Shown: positions 37,210 to 46,032 of the stretch, in pieces | Position numbering within the stretch: position 1 is the stretch's first letter | Layout: every line of letters starts with the position of its first letter | Assembly: GCA_009668945.1 (NCBI GenBank) | Contig: SBEH01000002.1 | Location: 124,001-188,000, forward strand | Source of the DNA: Actinomycetota bacterium | GTDB taxonomy: Bacteria > Actinomycetota > Coriobacteriia > Anaerosomatales > Anaerosomataceae | Length of the DNA stretch: 64,000 nt | Direction: 5' to 3' | Translations under genes and position numbers: made by a program | Notes under the pieces: generated by a model | The model's database searches: none | The model's input: only the letters and a program-made list of their open reading frames with translations | What the model was told of the DNA's origin: nothing

Positions 37210-37517
37210 GCTACAAGACGATCGACATGTCGCGTCCGAGCGCCGGCGAGGCCGGGCGGACAGGCGACTGGCGCAGCAACCGACCCGTGATGCAGTCCGA
37301 ACTCTGCTCGGCGGTGAAGGCCGGCCGGCTCACCTGCCAGATCTGCTGGAGCCTGTGCCCCGACGCCTGCATCTCCCAGGGTATGCCGCCGCGCGTCGAA
37401 CTGGAGTACTGCAAGGGCTGCGGCATCTGCGCCGAGGAGTGCCCGACCGGAGCGATCGCGATGCGGCCTGAGCGCGAGCACGGCACGTGCGATCTGCCGG
37501 AGGCTGATGCCGGGTGA
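37206..37517 (+). CDS. 2-oxoacid:ferredoxin oxidoreductase, delta (ferredoxin) subunit (set 1)
   Basis: A 103-residue subunit with two [4Fe-4S] sites: TCQICWSLCP paired with the last Cys of the second motif, and YCKGCGICAEECPTGAI. It passes electrons from the thiamine-diphosphate site to soluble ferredoxin. The ATG overlaps the gamma stop and its own stop overlaps the alpha start, so translation is coupled. Confidence 0.93.
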   Translation: MSYKTIDMSRPSAGEAGRTGDWRSNRPVMQSELCSAVKAGRLTCQICWSLCPDACISQGMPPRVELEYCKGCGICAEECPTGAIAMRPEREHGTCDLPEADAG

Positions 37518-38731
37518 CCACGCGCCTGATGACCGGCAACGATGCGGCCGCCACCGCCGTGAAGCTCGCCCGGGCGCAGGTGATCGCGGCATACCCAATC
37601 ACTCCACAGTCGCCGGTGGTGGAGCAGCTCTCGAGGTGGGTGGAGGAAGGCGAGCTCCCTGCCGAGTTCGTGGCTGTCGAGAGCGAGCACTCGGCGCTCT
37701 CGGTGTGCATCGGCGCGTCCACAGTGGGTGCGCGCGCGTTCACGGCGACGAGCGCTAACGGTCTTGCGTACATGACCGAGCAGATCTGGTGGGCGGCAGG
37801 CGCAAGGCTACCCATCGTGATGTGCGTGGTCAATCGCGCGATGGCCGCGCCGTGGAACGTTCTCAACGACCAGCAAGACTCGATGAGCGTCCGCGACGCC
37901 GGCTGGGTGCAACTCTACTGTCGCGACGACCAGGAGATCCTCGACACCACCGCGCAGGCCTTCCGTGTCGCCGAGCGCATCAACGTACCGGTGATGGTCT
38001 GCTACGACGGCTTCCTGCTCTCGCACACGATGATGCCGGTAGACGTGCCCTCGCCTGCCGAGGTCGACGCTTTCCTCCCGCCGCGCACGGCGCCGCTGCA
38101 GATCGTAGAAGTTAGCGATCCGCGCAATGTGGGGCCCGTCACGCCCGCCGACCCACGAGAGGATGCTGACGGCGCGCTTCAGCCCGGTTACATGGAGCTC
38201 CGCGCGATGCACAATGCGTCGTTGCTCCAGGCGCTCGAGGTCGTGCCCGCCGTCGATGCCGAGTGGAGTGAGGCTGTCGGCCGCTCCTGGGGCGGGCTCG
38301 TAGGCGAGTACCTGCTCGACGATGCCGAGATCGTACTCGTGGCGGCAGGTTCGCTCGTCACGCAACTCACGCTCGTGGCTGAGACGCTCCGCGCCGAAGG
38401 CGTGCGTGCAGGCGCGCTCGGCATCCGCTGCTACCGGCCGTTCCCGGCCGATGCGCTTCGCGACAGGCTCGCATCACGCGCGCTCGCGCTCGTGTACGAC
38501 AAGGCGCTCTCCTACGGCAACGAGGGTCCCATCTGCGGCGACTTGAAGGCTGCACTCTACTCCATGGATGGCGAGCCTGCTGTCTACGGCGCGATCTGCG
38601 GGCTCGGTGGACGAGACGTGACGCTGGAGCATCTCGCGCAGGCCGCGCGCGACGCGCTCTCGGACCTGGAGGCTGGCGTTGCGCACCGTGCGCCTGTGTG
38701 GATCGACCTAGCCGAGGGGAGCATGCGATGA
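37514..38731 (+). CDS. 2-oxoacid:ferredoxin oxidoreductase, alpha subunit (set 1)
   Basis: The alpha chain (405 residues) shows the pyrimidine-binding side of the thiamine-diphosphate fold: IAAYPITPQSPVVE, AVESEHSALSVCIGAS, TATSANGLAYMTE, RDAGWVQLY. A transketolase-C-like domain follows from about residue 255. QDSMSVRDAG replaces HSDIMGARDAG of the second set, which may reflect a different substrate. Confidence 0.93.
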   Translation: MTTRLMTGNDAAATAVKLARAQVIAAYPITPQSPVVEQLSRWVEEGELPAEFVAVESEHSALSVCIGASTVGARAFTATSANGLAYMTEQIWWAAGARLPIVMCVVNRAMAAPWNVLNDQQDSMSVRDAGWVQLYCRDDQEILDTTAQAFRVAERINVPVMVCYDGFLLSHTMMPVDVPSPAEVDAFLPPRTAPLQIVEVSDPRNVGPVTPADPREDADGALQPGYMELRAMHNASLLQALEVVPAVDAEWSEAVGRSWGGLVGEYLLDDAEIVLVAAGSLVTQLTLVAETLRAEGVRAGALGIRCYRPFPADALRDRLASRALALVYDKALSYGNEGPICGDLKAALYSMDGEPAVYGAICGLGGRDVTLEHLAQAARDALSDLEAGVAHRAPVWIDLAEGSMR

Positions 38732-39633
38732 CGCGCGTGAGCGAGCTCTCCACGACCGAGTACCTGCTCTCCGGCAACCGCGCGTGCGCGGGGTGCGGCC
38801 TCGGCATCGGCTTGCGGGCAATCACCAAGGCGCTCGATGGCAAGATGGTGCTCGTGAACCCGGCGAGCTGCCTTACCGTCCTCGGCGGGATGTACCCGAT
38901 CTCATCGCTCGACGTCCCCTGGATCAACGTGGCCTTTCCGAGCACTGCGTCCTCGGCGGCGGGGGTGCGAGCCGGGCTGCGCGCGATGAGGCGAGAGGGC
39001 GAGATGACAGTGCTCGCGATGGCCGGCGACGGCGGAACCGCCGACATCGGCATGCAGGCCCTTTCGGGCGCCGCCGAAAGAGACGACGACTTCATCTACG
39101 TCTGCTACGACAACGAGGCGTACATGAACACCGGCACGCAGCGCTCCGGCTCCACGCCCGCGGGCGCGAGGACCACCACCACGTGGACCGGCAAACGCGA
39201 GAACCCGAAGGACGTGCCTGCGATCATGGAGGCGCACGGAATCGGCTACATCGCCTCCACGAACGCGGCCTTCCCAACTGACGTCTACGACAAGGTACTC
39301 AAGGCCCGCGACCGTCGCGGTCTGCGCTACATCCACATGAACACCCCGTGTCCGAGCGGCTGGAGCTTCGACCCGAAGGACACCGTCAAGCTCGGTAGGC
39401 TCGCGGTCGATACCGGCGTCGTCGTTCTCTACGAGATCGAGGACGGCGTCTTCCGCCTGACGGGCAGGAGCGCGTCGCTCGCGAAGTCGGGCAAGCCGCT
39501 CGTCCCGGTTGCAGAGTACCTGGCCGCTCAGGGCCGCTTCCGTGGTGTGAGCGACGAGACGGCCGCCGAGATCCAGTCATGGGTCGACGCGCGCTGGGCG
39601 GGATACGGCGCGCGCCACACCCCGGTGGGCTAG
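38728..39633 (+). CDS. 2-oxoacid:ferredoxin oxidoreductase, beta subunit (set 1)
   Basis: The 301-residue beta chain binds thiamine diphosphate-Mg (MAGDGGTADIGMQALSGA...YVCYDNEAYMNTG) and a [4Fe-4S] cluster (RACAGCGLG plus CLTVLGGM and a later CPSGW). It completes set 1. The ATG overlaps the alpha stop. Confidence 0.94.
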   Translation: MTRVSELSTTEYLLSGNRACAGCGLGIGLRAITKALDGKMVLVNPASCLTVLGGMYPISSLDVPWINVAFPSTASSAAGVRAGLRAMRREGEMTVLAMAGDGGTADIGMQALSGAAERDDDFIYVCYDNEAYMNTGTQRSGSTPAGARTTTTWTGKRENPKDVPAIMEAHGIGYIASTNAAFPTDVYDKVLKARDRRGLRYIHMNTPCPSGWSFDPKDTVKLGRLAVDTGVVVLYEIEDGVFRLTGRSASLAKSGKPLVPVAEYLAAQGRFRGVSDETAAEIQSWVDARWAGYGARHTPVG

Positions 39634-39666
39634 GGTCCGGGGTTCCCGCGCCCGCTGCCGACACCC

Positions 39667-39672
39667 TATACT
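39667..39672 (+). promoter_or_regulatory. -10 box of SRP RNA
   Basis: TATACT lies 19 nt upstream of the paired 5' end of the SRP RNA. A possible weak -35 (TTCCCG, 39643-39648) is 18 nt away. Confidence 0.5.
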
Positions 39673-39691
39673 GGAGTTCCGACTCCGGCGT

Positions 39692-39792
39692 TCAGGCCCG
39701 GGTCTCGGGCGGCGGCACGTCGCGAACCTGGTCAGGTCCGGAAGGAAGCAGCCATAAGCGGCCTCTGCCGGGTGTCCGGGACCCGGGTCTGA
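39692..39792 (+). ncRNA. ffs: Signal recognition particle RNA (small bacterial type)
   Basis: The conserved Ffh-binding core GGTCAGGTCCGGAAGGAAGC lies at 39731-39750, with the apical tetraloop GGAA and the symmetric loop AGCAG. The ends pair: CAGGCCCGGGTC (39693-39704) with GACCCGGGTCTG (39780-39791). At about 100 nt it is the short hairpin type without an Alu domain. It lies directly before dnaX, a neighbourhood common in bacteria. Confidence 0.93.
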
Positions 39793-39793
39793 G

Positions 39794-39822
39794 CGCCGGG
39801 GCCACGCGGGGCGGCCCCGGCG
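39794..39822 (+). terminator. Hairpin after SRP RNA
   Basis: CGCCGGGGCC pairs perfectly with GGCCCCGGCG around a 9-nt loop, 1 nt after the SRP RNA end. No T tract follows, so termination is likely but not certain. Confidence 0.55.
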
Positions 39823-39867
39823 GCCGTATAGCAGGAATCTTCGGCCACTCATAGGAGTCAGGCGTTC

Positions 39868-41604
39868 ATGGCCCACCTGTCCTGGTACCGAAAGTACCGC
39901 CCCCAGAGCTTCAACGACGTGGTCGGCCAAAGGCACATCGAGCGCACGCTGCGTAACGCGGTGGCCGAGAACTCGGTGGCACACGCATACCTCTTCACCG
40001 GGCCGCGAGGCACCGGCAAGACCACCACCGCCCGTATCCTCGCCAAGGCGCTCAACTGCGAGAAGGGCCCCACACCGGATCCAGACGAGACGTGCGAGCA
40101 GTGCATCGCCATAGCCGAGGGCACGCACCCGGATGTCCGTGAACTCGACGCGGCCTCGCAGACCGGCGTCGACGATGTTCGCGAGCAGATCATAGGTCGA
40201 GTGAACTACGCGCCGGCGCGCGGCGGCTGGAAGCTGTACATCATCGACGAGGTGCACATGCTCTCGGCCTCGGCGTTCAACGCGCTGCTCAAGACCATCG
40301 AAGAGCCGCCGACGCACACGGTCTTCGTGCTCTGCACCACGCACCCGCACAAGGTGCCCGAGACGATCCACTCGCGCTGCCAGCGCTTCGACTTCCACAG
40401 GCTCTCGGTGGACGACATCGTCGGGCGCCTGCGCGTGATCGCCGACGCCGAGGGCGTCACCGTCGCCGACGGCGCGCTCACGCTCATCGCGCGCCATGCG
40501 CTCGGCGGCATGCGCAACGCGATCACCACACTCGAGCAGCTCGCGTCCTTCGGTGCCGGAACGATCTCGCTGGAGGACGTGGAAGGGCTGCTGGGCGAAG
40601 TCGACGCCGAACTGCTGTTCCGCGCTGCCGACTGCATTATCGAGCGCGACGTGGTCGGCTTGTTCCGTCTGGTCGCGGACCTTGCCGAAGCGGGCATCGA
40701 CATGAGCGAGTTCGTGAAGGGCATGGTGCGCCACTTCCGCGACCTGTTCGTGATTGCCGCAGTCGGCGCCGACGAAGCTGTGGACACCACCGCGGGCGAC
40801 CTCGGCCGGCTCGAGAGTCAGGCGTCGCGGTTCGGTGCGGACCGCGTGGCGCGCGTCCTGGACATGCTCGGCGGACTGCAGACCGAGCTGCGCTACGCCT
40901 CTGACCAGCGGTTGGCGGTCGAGGTGGCGTTCACGCGCATGGCGCGTCCCGAAGGCGACCTCACGATGGAGTCACTCGCCGAGCGCATCGACGCACTCGA
41001 AGCAGGGGCGCCGTTGCGCGACGAACTGGTGCGTACACCTGCCCGCGAACTCTCCAGGTCTGCGCGCCCGAAGGTCTCGGCGAAGGATGCGGCTCCGGCA
41101 TCGCCATCCGCCTCGCCGCCTGTTAGGAAGAGCCGGAATGCTCCCCACGGCCCGCTGGACGTAGTGATGATGAAGCGCGCGTGGCCGGCGATTCTCGCCG
41201 AGTTCAAGAAGCTGAAGCCGTCGCGCTCGCAGAGCTTCTCGGGCACCGAAGCCGAGGTGGACGGTGACGTGCTGGTCGTCGAGTTTCCCGCAGACCAGCG
41301 ATTCGCGATGGATCTCGTAAGCGACGCGTACACGGTCGGCCTGCTCCGGCGAAGCATCTCGGCTGTGCTCGGCGTCGACCCGCCCGTGGAGTACCGGCTC
41401 GGACGCTCCGGCGGTTCGCCCGATCCCGAGGCGCTGCAGAAGAGCGCGGACACGAAGGCAACGGGCGGCTCGGAGCCGGTGACCGGCCCCGAGGACCCGA
41501 AGGTAGAACCTGAGACCGCAGTCTCGGATCATGCCGAACTCGAGGCGTCGGTGATTGCGGGTCTCGGCGCGGAAGTCATCGAGGACGTCACACCCGAAGC
41601 GTAG
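39868..41604 (+). CDS. dnaX: DNA polymerase III subunit gamma/tau
   Basis: The clamp-loader ATPase of 578 residues. It has a Walker A at 45-52 (GPRGTGKT), zinc-site Cys 64, 76 and 79 with Asp at the usual Cys 73 position, Walker B LYIIDEVHML and SRC (sensor/arginine finger) in IHSRCQRF. Domain III and a tau-like tail with a DNA-polymerase-binding region follow (about 430-500). The tail is acidic. The dnaX-ebfC-recR order is the usual bacterial one. Confidence 0.96.
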   Translation: MAHLSWYRKYRPQSFNDVVGQRHIERTLRNAVAENSVAHAYLFTGPRGTGKTTTARILAKALNCEKGPTPDPDETCEQCIAIAEGTHPDVRELDAASQTGVDDVREQIIGRVNYAPARGGWKLYIIDEVHMLSASAFNALLKTIEEPPTHTVFVLCTTHPHKVPETIHSRCQRFDFHRLSVDDIVGRLRVIADAEGVTVADGALTLIARHALGGMRNAITTLEQLASFGAGTISLEDVEGLLGEVDAELLFRAADCIIERDVVGLFRLVADLAEAGIDMSEFVKGMVRHFRDLFVIAAVGADEAVDTTAGDLGRLESQASRFGADRVARVLDMLGGLQTELRYASDQRLAVEVAFTRMARPEGDLTMESLAERIDALEAGAPLRDELVRTPARELSRSARPKVSAKDAAPASPSASPPVRKSRNAPHGPLDVVMMKRAWPAILAEFKKLKPSRSQSFSGTEAEVDGDVLVVEFPADQRFAMDLVSDAYTVGLLRRSISAVLGVDPPVEYRLGRSGGSPDPEALQKSADTKATGGSEPVTGPEDPKVEPETAVSDHAELEASVIAGLGAEVIEDVTPEA

Positions 41605-41635
41605 GCTTTCGGGCGAGAAGGATGGAGTCGTCAGG

Positions 41636-41956
41636 ATGAAGCAGCCCAACATGCAGGCGATGCTCAAGCAGGCTCAGCGCATGCAGGCTGAGATGGCGCG
41701 CGCGCAGGAAGAACTGAAAGACGAGCGCGTCGAGGCGTCAGTCGGCGGCGGCGCGGTGAAAGTCGTCATGACCGGGGAGATGACCGTGGAGTCGGTGGCT
41801 ATCGACCCGGCCGCGGTGGATCCGGACGAGGTTGCGCTGCTAGAGGACATGATCGCTGCGGCCATGAACGAGGGGATCCGCCAGGCACAGGAGCTTGCTG
41901 CCCGCAAGATGCAGGCTGTCACAGGGGGCATGGGTCTGCCCGGGGGGCTGTTCTAG
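41636..41956 (+). CDS. ebfC: YbaB/EbfC nucleoid-associated protein
   Basis: A 106-residue DNA-binding protein: long N-terminal helix ([22 protein letters not shown]), central strands ([25 protein letters not shown]) and a C-terminal helix with a Gly-rich end ([11 protein letters not shown]). The ATG at 41636 has GGAG 8 nt upstream. It lies between dnaX and recR in the standard order. Confidence 0.94.
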   Translation: MKQPNMQAMLKQAQRMQAEMARAQEELKDERVEASVGGGAVKVVMTGEMTVESVAIDPAAVDPDEVALLEDMIAAAMNEGIRQAQELAARKMQAVTGGMGLPGGLF

Positions 41957-41958
41957 CG

Positions 41959-42558
41959 ATGGCGTTCTACGCGCCTCCGATCGCCCGGCTTCTTGAGGAG
42001 CTCGAGCATCTGCCCGGTATCGGCCCGAAGTCGGCACAGAGGCTCGCCTATCACATCCTGCGCGGCGACGCCGAGGCAGCCGACCGGCTGGCAGAGGCCA
42101 TCGTTGAAGTGAAGCGCTCCATCCGCTTCTGCGAGCGGTGCTTCAATTTCGCCGAGTCTGAGCAGTGCGCGATCTGCGCCGATCCGGCACGCGACGCCGC
42201 GGTGATCTGCGTCGTCGAGGAGCCCCGGGACGTTGTCGCAGTCGAGCGCACAGGGGAGTTCCGCGGCACCTACCACGTGCTCCAGGGCGCCATCTCACCA
42301 ATCGATGGCATCGGGCCGGAGCAGCTCCGCGTGCGGGAGCTGATCGACCGGCTCGGTAAGGAATCGGTGACCGAGGTCATCTTGGCCACCGACCCCGACA
42401 TCGAAGGGGAGACCACGGCACTGTATATCGCGCGGCTCGTGAAGCCGCTCGGCATCCGGGTCACGCGAATCGCATCCGGGCTGCCAGTGGGGGGCGATCT
42501 CGAGTACGCGGACGAGGTCACGCTCGGCCGTGCGCTCGAGGCCCGACACGACATCTAG
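41959..42558 (+). CDS. recR: Recombination mediator RecR
   Basis: The 199-residue protein works with RecF and RecO in gap repair. It shows the N-terminal helix-hairpin-helix ([20 protein letters not shown]), a C4 zinc finger ([16 protein letters not shown]) and a Toprim domain ([30 protein letters not shown]). It starts 2 nt after ebfC. Confidence 0.96.
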   Translation: MAFYAPPIARLLEELEHLPGIGPKSAQRLAYHILRGDAEAADRLAEAIVEVKRSIRFCERCFNFAESEQCAICADPARDAAVICVVEEPRDVVAVERTGEFRGTYHVLQGAISPIDGIGPEQLRVRELIDRLGKESVTEVILATDPDIEGETTALYIARLVKPLGIRVTRIASGLPVGGDLEYADEVTLGRALEARHDI

Positions 42559-42747
42559 CGTATGGAAGATCCTTGCTACCGTTCACCGATTCCGAGTGGC
42601 CGCTCGCCGTGGTAATGCAGCCGCTGACCGGCGGTACGCCCGTATCCTAGTAAGGCTTACCTGCGCGGCCCGGACTATCGCCCCGGGGTCGCGGAGAACG
42701 CCACTCCGGCGAATGCGCCGGGTCGACAAGAAGAAGGGGGGAGGTCC

Positions 42748-43323
42748 ATGCAGCAGCTGACGGAGATCCGCTGGCACGCACGGGCCGGTCAGGGCGCCGT
42801 GACAGCGGCCAAGGTCGTCGCCGAGACCGCACTAGCCGCCGATCAGTACATGCAAGCAATGCCCGAGTATGGTCCCGAGCGCATGGGCGCGCCGATCAAG
42901 GCGTTCACCCGCATCAGCAAGGTGCCGATCGAGATCCACTGCAACATCGAGAACCCTGACATCGTCGTGGTACTCGATGATTCGCTGCTCGAGATCGTCA
43001 ATGTGGCGGACGGCCTCGTTGACGACGGCGTGATCGTCGTCAACACCTGTACGCCTCCGGCTGAGGTGCGTGCCCGTCTGAGCATGCCGGCGAATGCCCG
43101 CGTTGCATGCGTCGACGCCTCGGGCATCGCGCTCGATACCATCAAGCGGGACATTCCCAACACGCCGATGGTGGGCGCGCTCATCAAGCTCACCGGCGTG
43201 GTGGACATGGAGGCGTTCAAGAGCCTGCTCGCCAAGAACCTCTCCAAGAAGTTCGGTCAGGAGATGATCGACGCGAACTGGGCGTCGGTCGATCGTGCGT
43301 TCGAGGAGGTGACCGTAGCGTGA
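42748..43323 (+). CDS. porC: 2-oxoacid (pyruvate):ferredoxin oxidoreductase, gamma subunit (set 2)
   Basis: A 191-residue gamma chain starting LTEIRWHARAGQGAVTAAKVVAETA, with QAMPEYGPERMGAPIKAFTRI as in PorC proteins. GGGGGGAGG lies 5 nt upstream of the ATG. It opens the second four-gene set. The 189 nt before it (42559-42747) hold no gene and should carry the promoter. Confidence 0.92.
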   Translation: MQQLTEIRWHARAGQGAVTAAKVVAETALAADQYMQAMPEYGPERMGAPIKAFTRISKVPIEIHCNIENPDIVVVLDDSLLEIVNVADGLVDDGVIVVNTCTPPAEVRARLSMPANARVACVDASGIALDTIKRDIPNTPMVGALIKLTGVVDMEAFKSLLAKNLSKKFGQEMIDANWASVDRAFEEVTVA

Positions 43324-43640
43324 AGTGGGACATCTCCGAGATGGGCTCTTGGACCTACAAGCAGTTCCCCCAGGGAGCGGTGATTCCCGAGGCCGGAAAC
43401 AGCAACGACTACATCACCGGCGGGTGGCGAAGCGAGCGGCCGTGGCGCAATGACGAGAAGTGCACGCAGTGTCTGCTGTGTTGGATCGTGTGCCCGGACT
43501 CGTCCGTCCGTGTCGCTGACGAGAAGGTCACCACGTTTGATCTCGACCACTGCAAGGGCTGCGGGATCTGCGCGCAGGTCTGCCCGACCGATGCGATCGA
43601 CATGGTTCCCGAGGGTTGCGACCTGCCGGAGGTGAAGTAG
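43320..43640 (+). CDS. porD: 2-oxoacid (pyruvate):ferredoxin oxidoreductase, delta subunit (set 2)
   Basis: The 106-residue ferredoxin-like subunit has CTQCLLCWIVCP and HCKGCGICAQVCPTDAIDM for two [4Fe-4S] clusters. The N-terminal SWTYKQFPQGAVIPEAGNS is typical of PorD. Its GTG overlaps the gamma stop; the alpha start follows its stop directly. Confidence 0.93.
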   Translation: MKWDISEMGSWTYKQFPQGAVIPEAGNSNDYITGGWRSERPWRNDEKCTQCLLCWIVCPDSSVRVADEKVTTFDLDHCKGCGICAQVCPTDAIDMVPEGCDLPEVK

Positions 43641-44837
43641 ATGCCCGAGCACAAGACACTAGCCGCCACCGGGAACACGGTAGTCGCGGAAGCCATGCGC
43701 CAGTGCAAGCCTGACGTCATGGCCGCCTACCCGATCACCCCGCAGACCACCATCGTCGAGGAATACGCTGCGATGGTCGCCAAGGGCCGCGTGCACACCG
43801 AGTACGTCACGGTGGAAAGCGAGCACTCGGCGATGAGCGCCTGCATCGGTGCGTCTGCCGCTGGCGCCCGCGTGATGACCGCCACCTCCTCGCAGGGTCT
43901 CGCGCTCATGTGGGAGGAGCTGCACATCGCCGCCGGAATGCGCCTCCCGATCGTGATGGCCAACGCGAACCGCGCCCTCTCGGCGCCGATCAACATCCAC
44001 TGCGACCACAGCGACATCATGGGCGCGCGTGATGCCGGTTGGGTCACGTACTTCGCCGAGACAGCGCAGGAGGCCTACGACAACACGATCATGGCGTGCC
44101 GAGTGGCCGAACACCCCGACGTCATGCTGCCGGTGATGACCACACTCGACGGCTTCATCACCACGCACTCGATCGATCGCGTGTCCGTGATGGACGATGA
44201 GTCGGTATCCGGCTTCGTCGGCCAGTATGTGCCGAAGACCGCGCTGCTCGACCTCGAGAACCCCGTGATGCACGGAGCGTTCTCGGGCCTCGGCGGACCG
44301 TACTTCGAGTTCAAGAAGCAACAGCGCATCGCGATGGAGAACGCCCGCAAGGTCGTGAAGGACGTCGCCGAGGAGTACGCCAAGCTCTCGGGCCGCCCGT
44401 TCGACGTCGTCGAGACCTGGGGCATGGAGGATGCTGAAACCGCGATCGTGGTCATGGGCTCCACTGCCGGCAATACCCGCCACGTCGCACGCGACTTGCG
44501 CGCGAAGGGCGAGCGTATGGGTCTCGTCAAGATCCGCGTTTGGCGTCCATTCCCGCACGTGGAACTGGCCGCCGCGCTCAAGGGCTTGAAGGCCGTAGCG
44601 GTACTCGATCGCGCCGAGTCCTTCGGTGCCGAGGGCGGGCCGCTCTTCCTCGAGACTCGCAGCGCACTCTACGACGCTGCGGAGCGGATCCCGGTCGTGG
44701 ACTACATCTACGGCCTCGGTGGAAGCGATGTGAAGCTCGAACTCATCGAGCGCGCATACAAGGACCTGTCCGACATCGCCGCCGGTGGTGCGGCGCCCGC
44801 CGGGCCCGTCTACCTCGGCGCACGAGAGGAGGCGTAA
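43641..44837 (+). CDS. porA: 2-oxoacid (pyruvate):ferredoxin oxidoreductase, alpha subunit (set 2)
   Basis: The alpha chain (398 residues) carries MAAYPITPQTTIVEEYA, VESEHSAMSACIGASAAGARVMTATSSQGLALMWEE, HSDIMGARDAGWVTYFAE and a late transketolase-C-like domain (ETAIVVMGSTAGNTRHVARDLR). These match pyruvate:ferredoxin oxidoreductase better than set 1. It supplies acetyl-CoA and reduced ferredoxin, or runs in reverse for CO2 fixation. Confidence 0.93.
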   Translation: MPEHKTLAATGNTVVAEAMRQCKPDVMAAYPITPQTTIVEEYAAMVAKGRVHTEYVTVESEHSAMSACIGASAAGARVMTATSSQGLALMWEELHIAAGMRLPIVMANANRALSAPINIHCDHSDIMGARDAGWVTYFAETAQEAYDNTIMACRVAEHPDVMLPVMTTLDGFITTHSIDRVSVMDDESVSGFVGQYVPKTALLDLENPVMHGAFSGLGGPYFEFKKQQRIAMENARKVVKDVAEEYAKLSGRPFDVVETWGMEDAETAIVVMGSTAGNTRHVARDLRAKGERMGLVKIRVWRPFPHVELAAALKGLKAVAVLDRAESFGAEGGPLFLETRSALYDAAERIPVVDYIYGLGGSDVKLELIERAYKDLSDIAAGGAAPAGPVYLGAREEA

Positions 44838-44840
44838 GCG

Positions 44841-45773
44841 ATGGCCAATCTGAAGGAACTCACGCGTCGCGAGGACCGGCTGGCTGGCGGCCATCGCCTG
44901 TGCGCCGGCTGCGGCGCCTCGATCGCCGTGCGCCAGGTGCTGCTCGGCGCTGGAGAGGATCCGGTCGTGGTCGGGTGCGCTACCGGATGCCTCGAGGTAT
45001 CGACCACCATCTACCCCTACTCGTCGTGGAAGACCCCGTTCATCCACAACGCTTTCGAGAACTCCTCGGCCACGATCTCGGGCGTCGAGGCCGCGTTCAA
45101 CGGTCTGAAGCGCGCCGGCAAGATCGACCCCGACAAGAAGGTGCGTTTCGTCGCGTTCGGTGGCGACGGCGGTACGTACGACATCGGTCTCCAGGCACTT
45201 TCGGGTGCGATGGAGCGCGGGCATGACATGGTCTACGTCTGCTACGACAACGGTGCGTACATGAACACCGGCATCCAGCGCTCCTCGGCCACGCCGAAGG
45301 GCGCGTGGGCGACCACCGCAGAGGTGGGGGCCGCCCAGCAGGGCAAGCGGCAGCGTCGCAAGGACCTCACGCAGATCATCGCCGCGCACGGGGTTCCGTA
45401 CGCCGCGCAGGCGAGCGTCTCGCACTGGAAGGACCTCACGGACAAGGCCGAGAAGGCGTTCAACACGCCCGGAGCCGCGTTCCTGAATGTCTTCGCGCCG
45501 TGTCCCCGTGGATGGCGCATCCCTTCGAGCGCGACCGTCGAGATCGCCAAGGCCGCGGTGCAGACCGGCTTCTGGCCGCTATACGAGGTCGAAGACGGCG
45601 TGTTCCGCCAGACGGTGAAGGTCCACAACCGCAAGCCGGTCGAGGAGTTCCTGAAGCCGCAGGGCAGGTTCAAGCACCTCTTCGCCCCGGGTAACGAGGC
45701 CCTCCTCGCCGAGGTCCAGGCGGACGTGGACCGCGCCTGGGACGCACTCCTGGGCCGGTGCTCCACGGAGTAG
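44841..45773 (+). CDS. porB: 2-oxoacid (pyruvate):ferredoxin oxidoreductase, beta subunit (set 2)
   Basis: A 310-residue beta chain with the [4Fe-4S] ligands in RLCAGCGAS and later CATGCLEV and CPRGW, and the thiamine site FGGDGGTYDIGLQALSGAMERG...CYDNGAYMNTG. It starts 3 nt after alpha. A hairpin terminator follows at 45802-45834. Confidence 0.94.
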   Translation: MANLKELTRREDRLAGGHRLCAGCGASIAVRQVLLGAGEDPVVVGCATGCLEVSTTIYPYSSWKTPFIHNAFENSSATISGVEAAFNGLKRAGKIDPDKKVRFVAFGGDGGTYDIGLQALSGAMERGHDMVYVCYDNGAYMNTGIQRSSATPKGAWATTAEVGAAQQGKRQRRKDLTQIIAAHGVPYAAQASVSHWKDLTDKAEKAFNTPGAAFLNVFAPCPRGWRIPSSATVEIAKAAVQTGFWPLYEVEDGVFRQTVKVHNRKPVEEFLKPQGRFKHLFAPGNEALLAEVQADVDRAWDALLGRCSTE

Positions 45774-45801
45774 AACGCGCAGACAGAGTGAGCGTATCGA
45801 G

Positions 45802-45834
45802 CGAGGGTCCCGACGTAGGTCGCCGGGACCCTCG
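45802..45834 (+). terminator. Terminator hairpin after second oxidoreductase operon
   Basis: CGAGGGTCCCG pairs perfectly with CGGGACCCTCG across an 11-nt loop, 28 nt after the porB stop. No T tract follows. The next promoter (-10 at 45839) begins just beyond it. Confidence 0.6.
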
Positions 45835-45835
45835 A

Positions 45836-45844
45836 TGCTAGAAT
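45836..45844 (+). promoter_or_regulatory. Extended -10 promoter (TGC-TAGAAT)
   Basis: TG at 45836-45837, one base, then TAGAAT (45839-45844) is an extended -10. It would start transcription near 45851, upstream of the small secreted-type frame and the HD-GYP gene. Confidence 0.55.
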
Positions 45845-45885
45845 GGTCGTTGTCCTCACCTTCGGTGGTCGGGAGTCTTCCGCGA

Positions 45886-46032
45886 ATGCAGCCGCTCGCT
45901 CGGACAGCACGGGTTTCAGCCCTCGCTCTTGCGCTGCTCCTGGCGCTCGATGGAGTCCGGCCGACGGTCGAGAACGTCGAGAACGGCAGCTACCCGGTAG
46001 CGCGGGCCAACGGATTCGCTCCGCCGAGATGA
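45886..46032 (+). CDS. Short frame with signal segment and PstS-like tail (possible remnant)
   Basis: A 48-residue frame begins with a signal-like stretch (RTARVSALALALLLAL). It ends with DGVRPTVENVENGSYPVAR, which resembles the C-terminal region of PstS-type phosphate-binding proteins. The intervening binding domain is missing. GGGAGTC lies about 11 nt upstream of the ATG, and its TGA overlaps the ATG of the HD-GYP gene, so it could act as a leader for coupled translation. It may be a fused relic or a real small peptide. Confidence 0.45.
   Translation: MQPLARTARVSALALALLLALDGVRPTVENVENGSYPVARANGFAPPR

Noticed and set aside
43659-45425. Minus-strand open frame of 588 codons
   Set aside because: Antisense to porA and porB, no domain, shadow composition.
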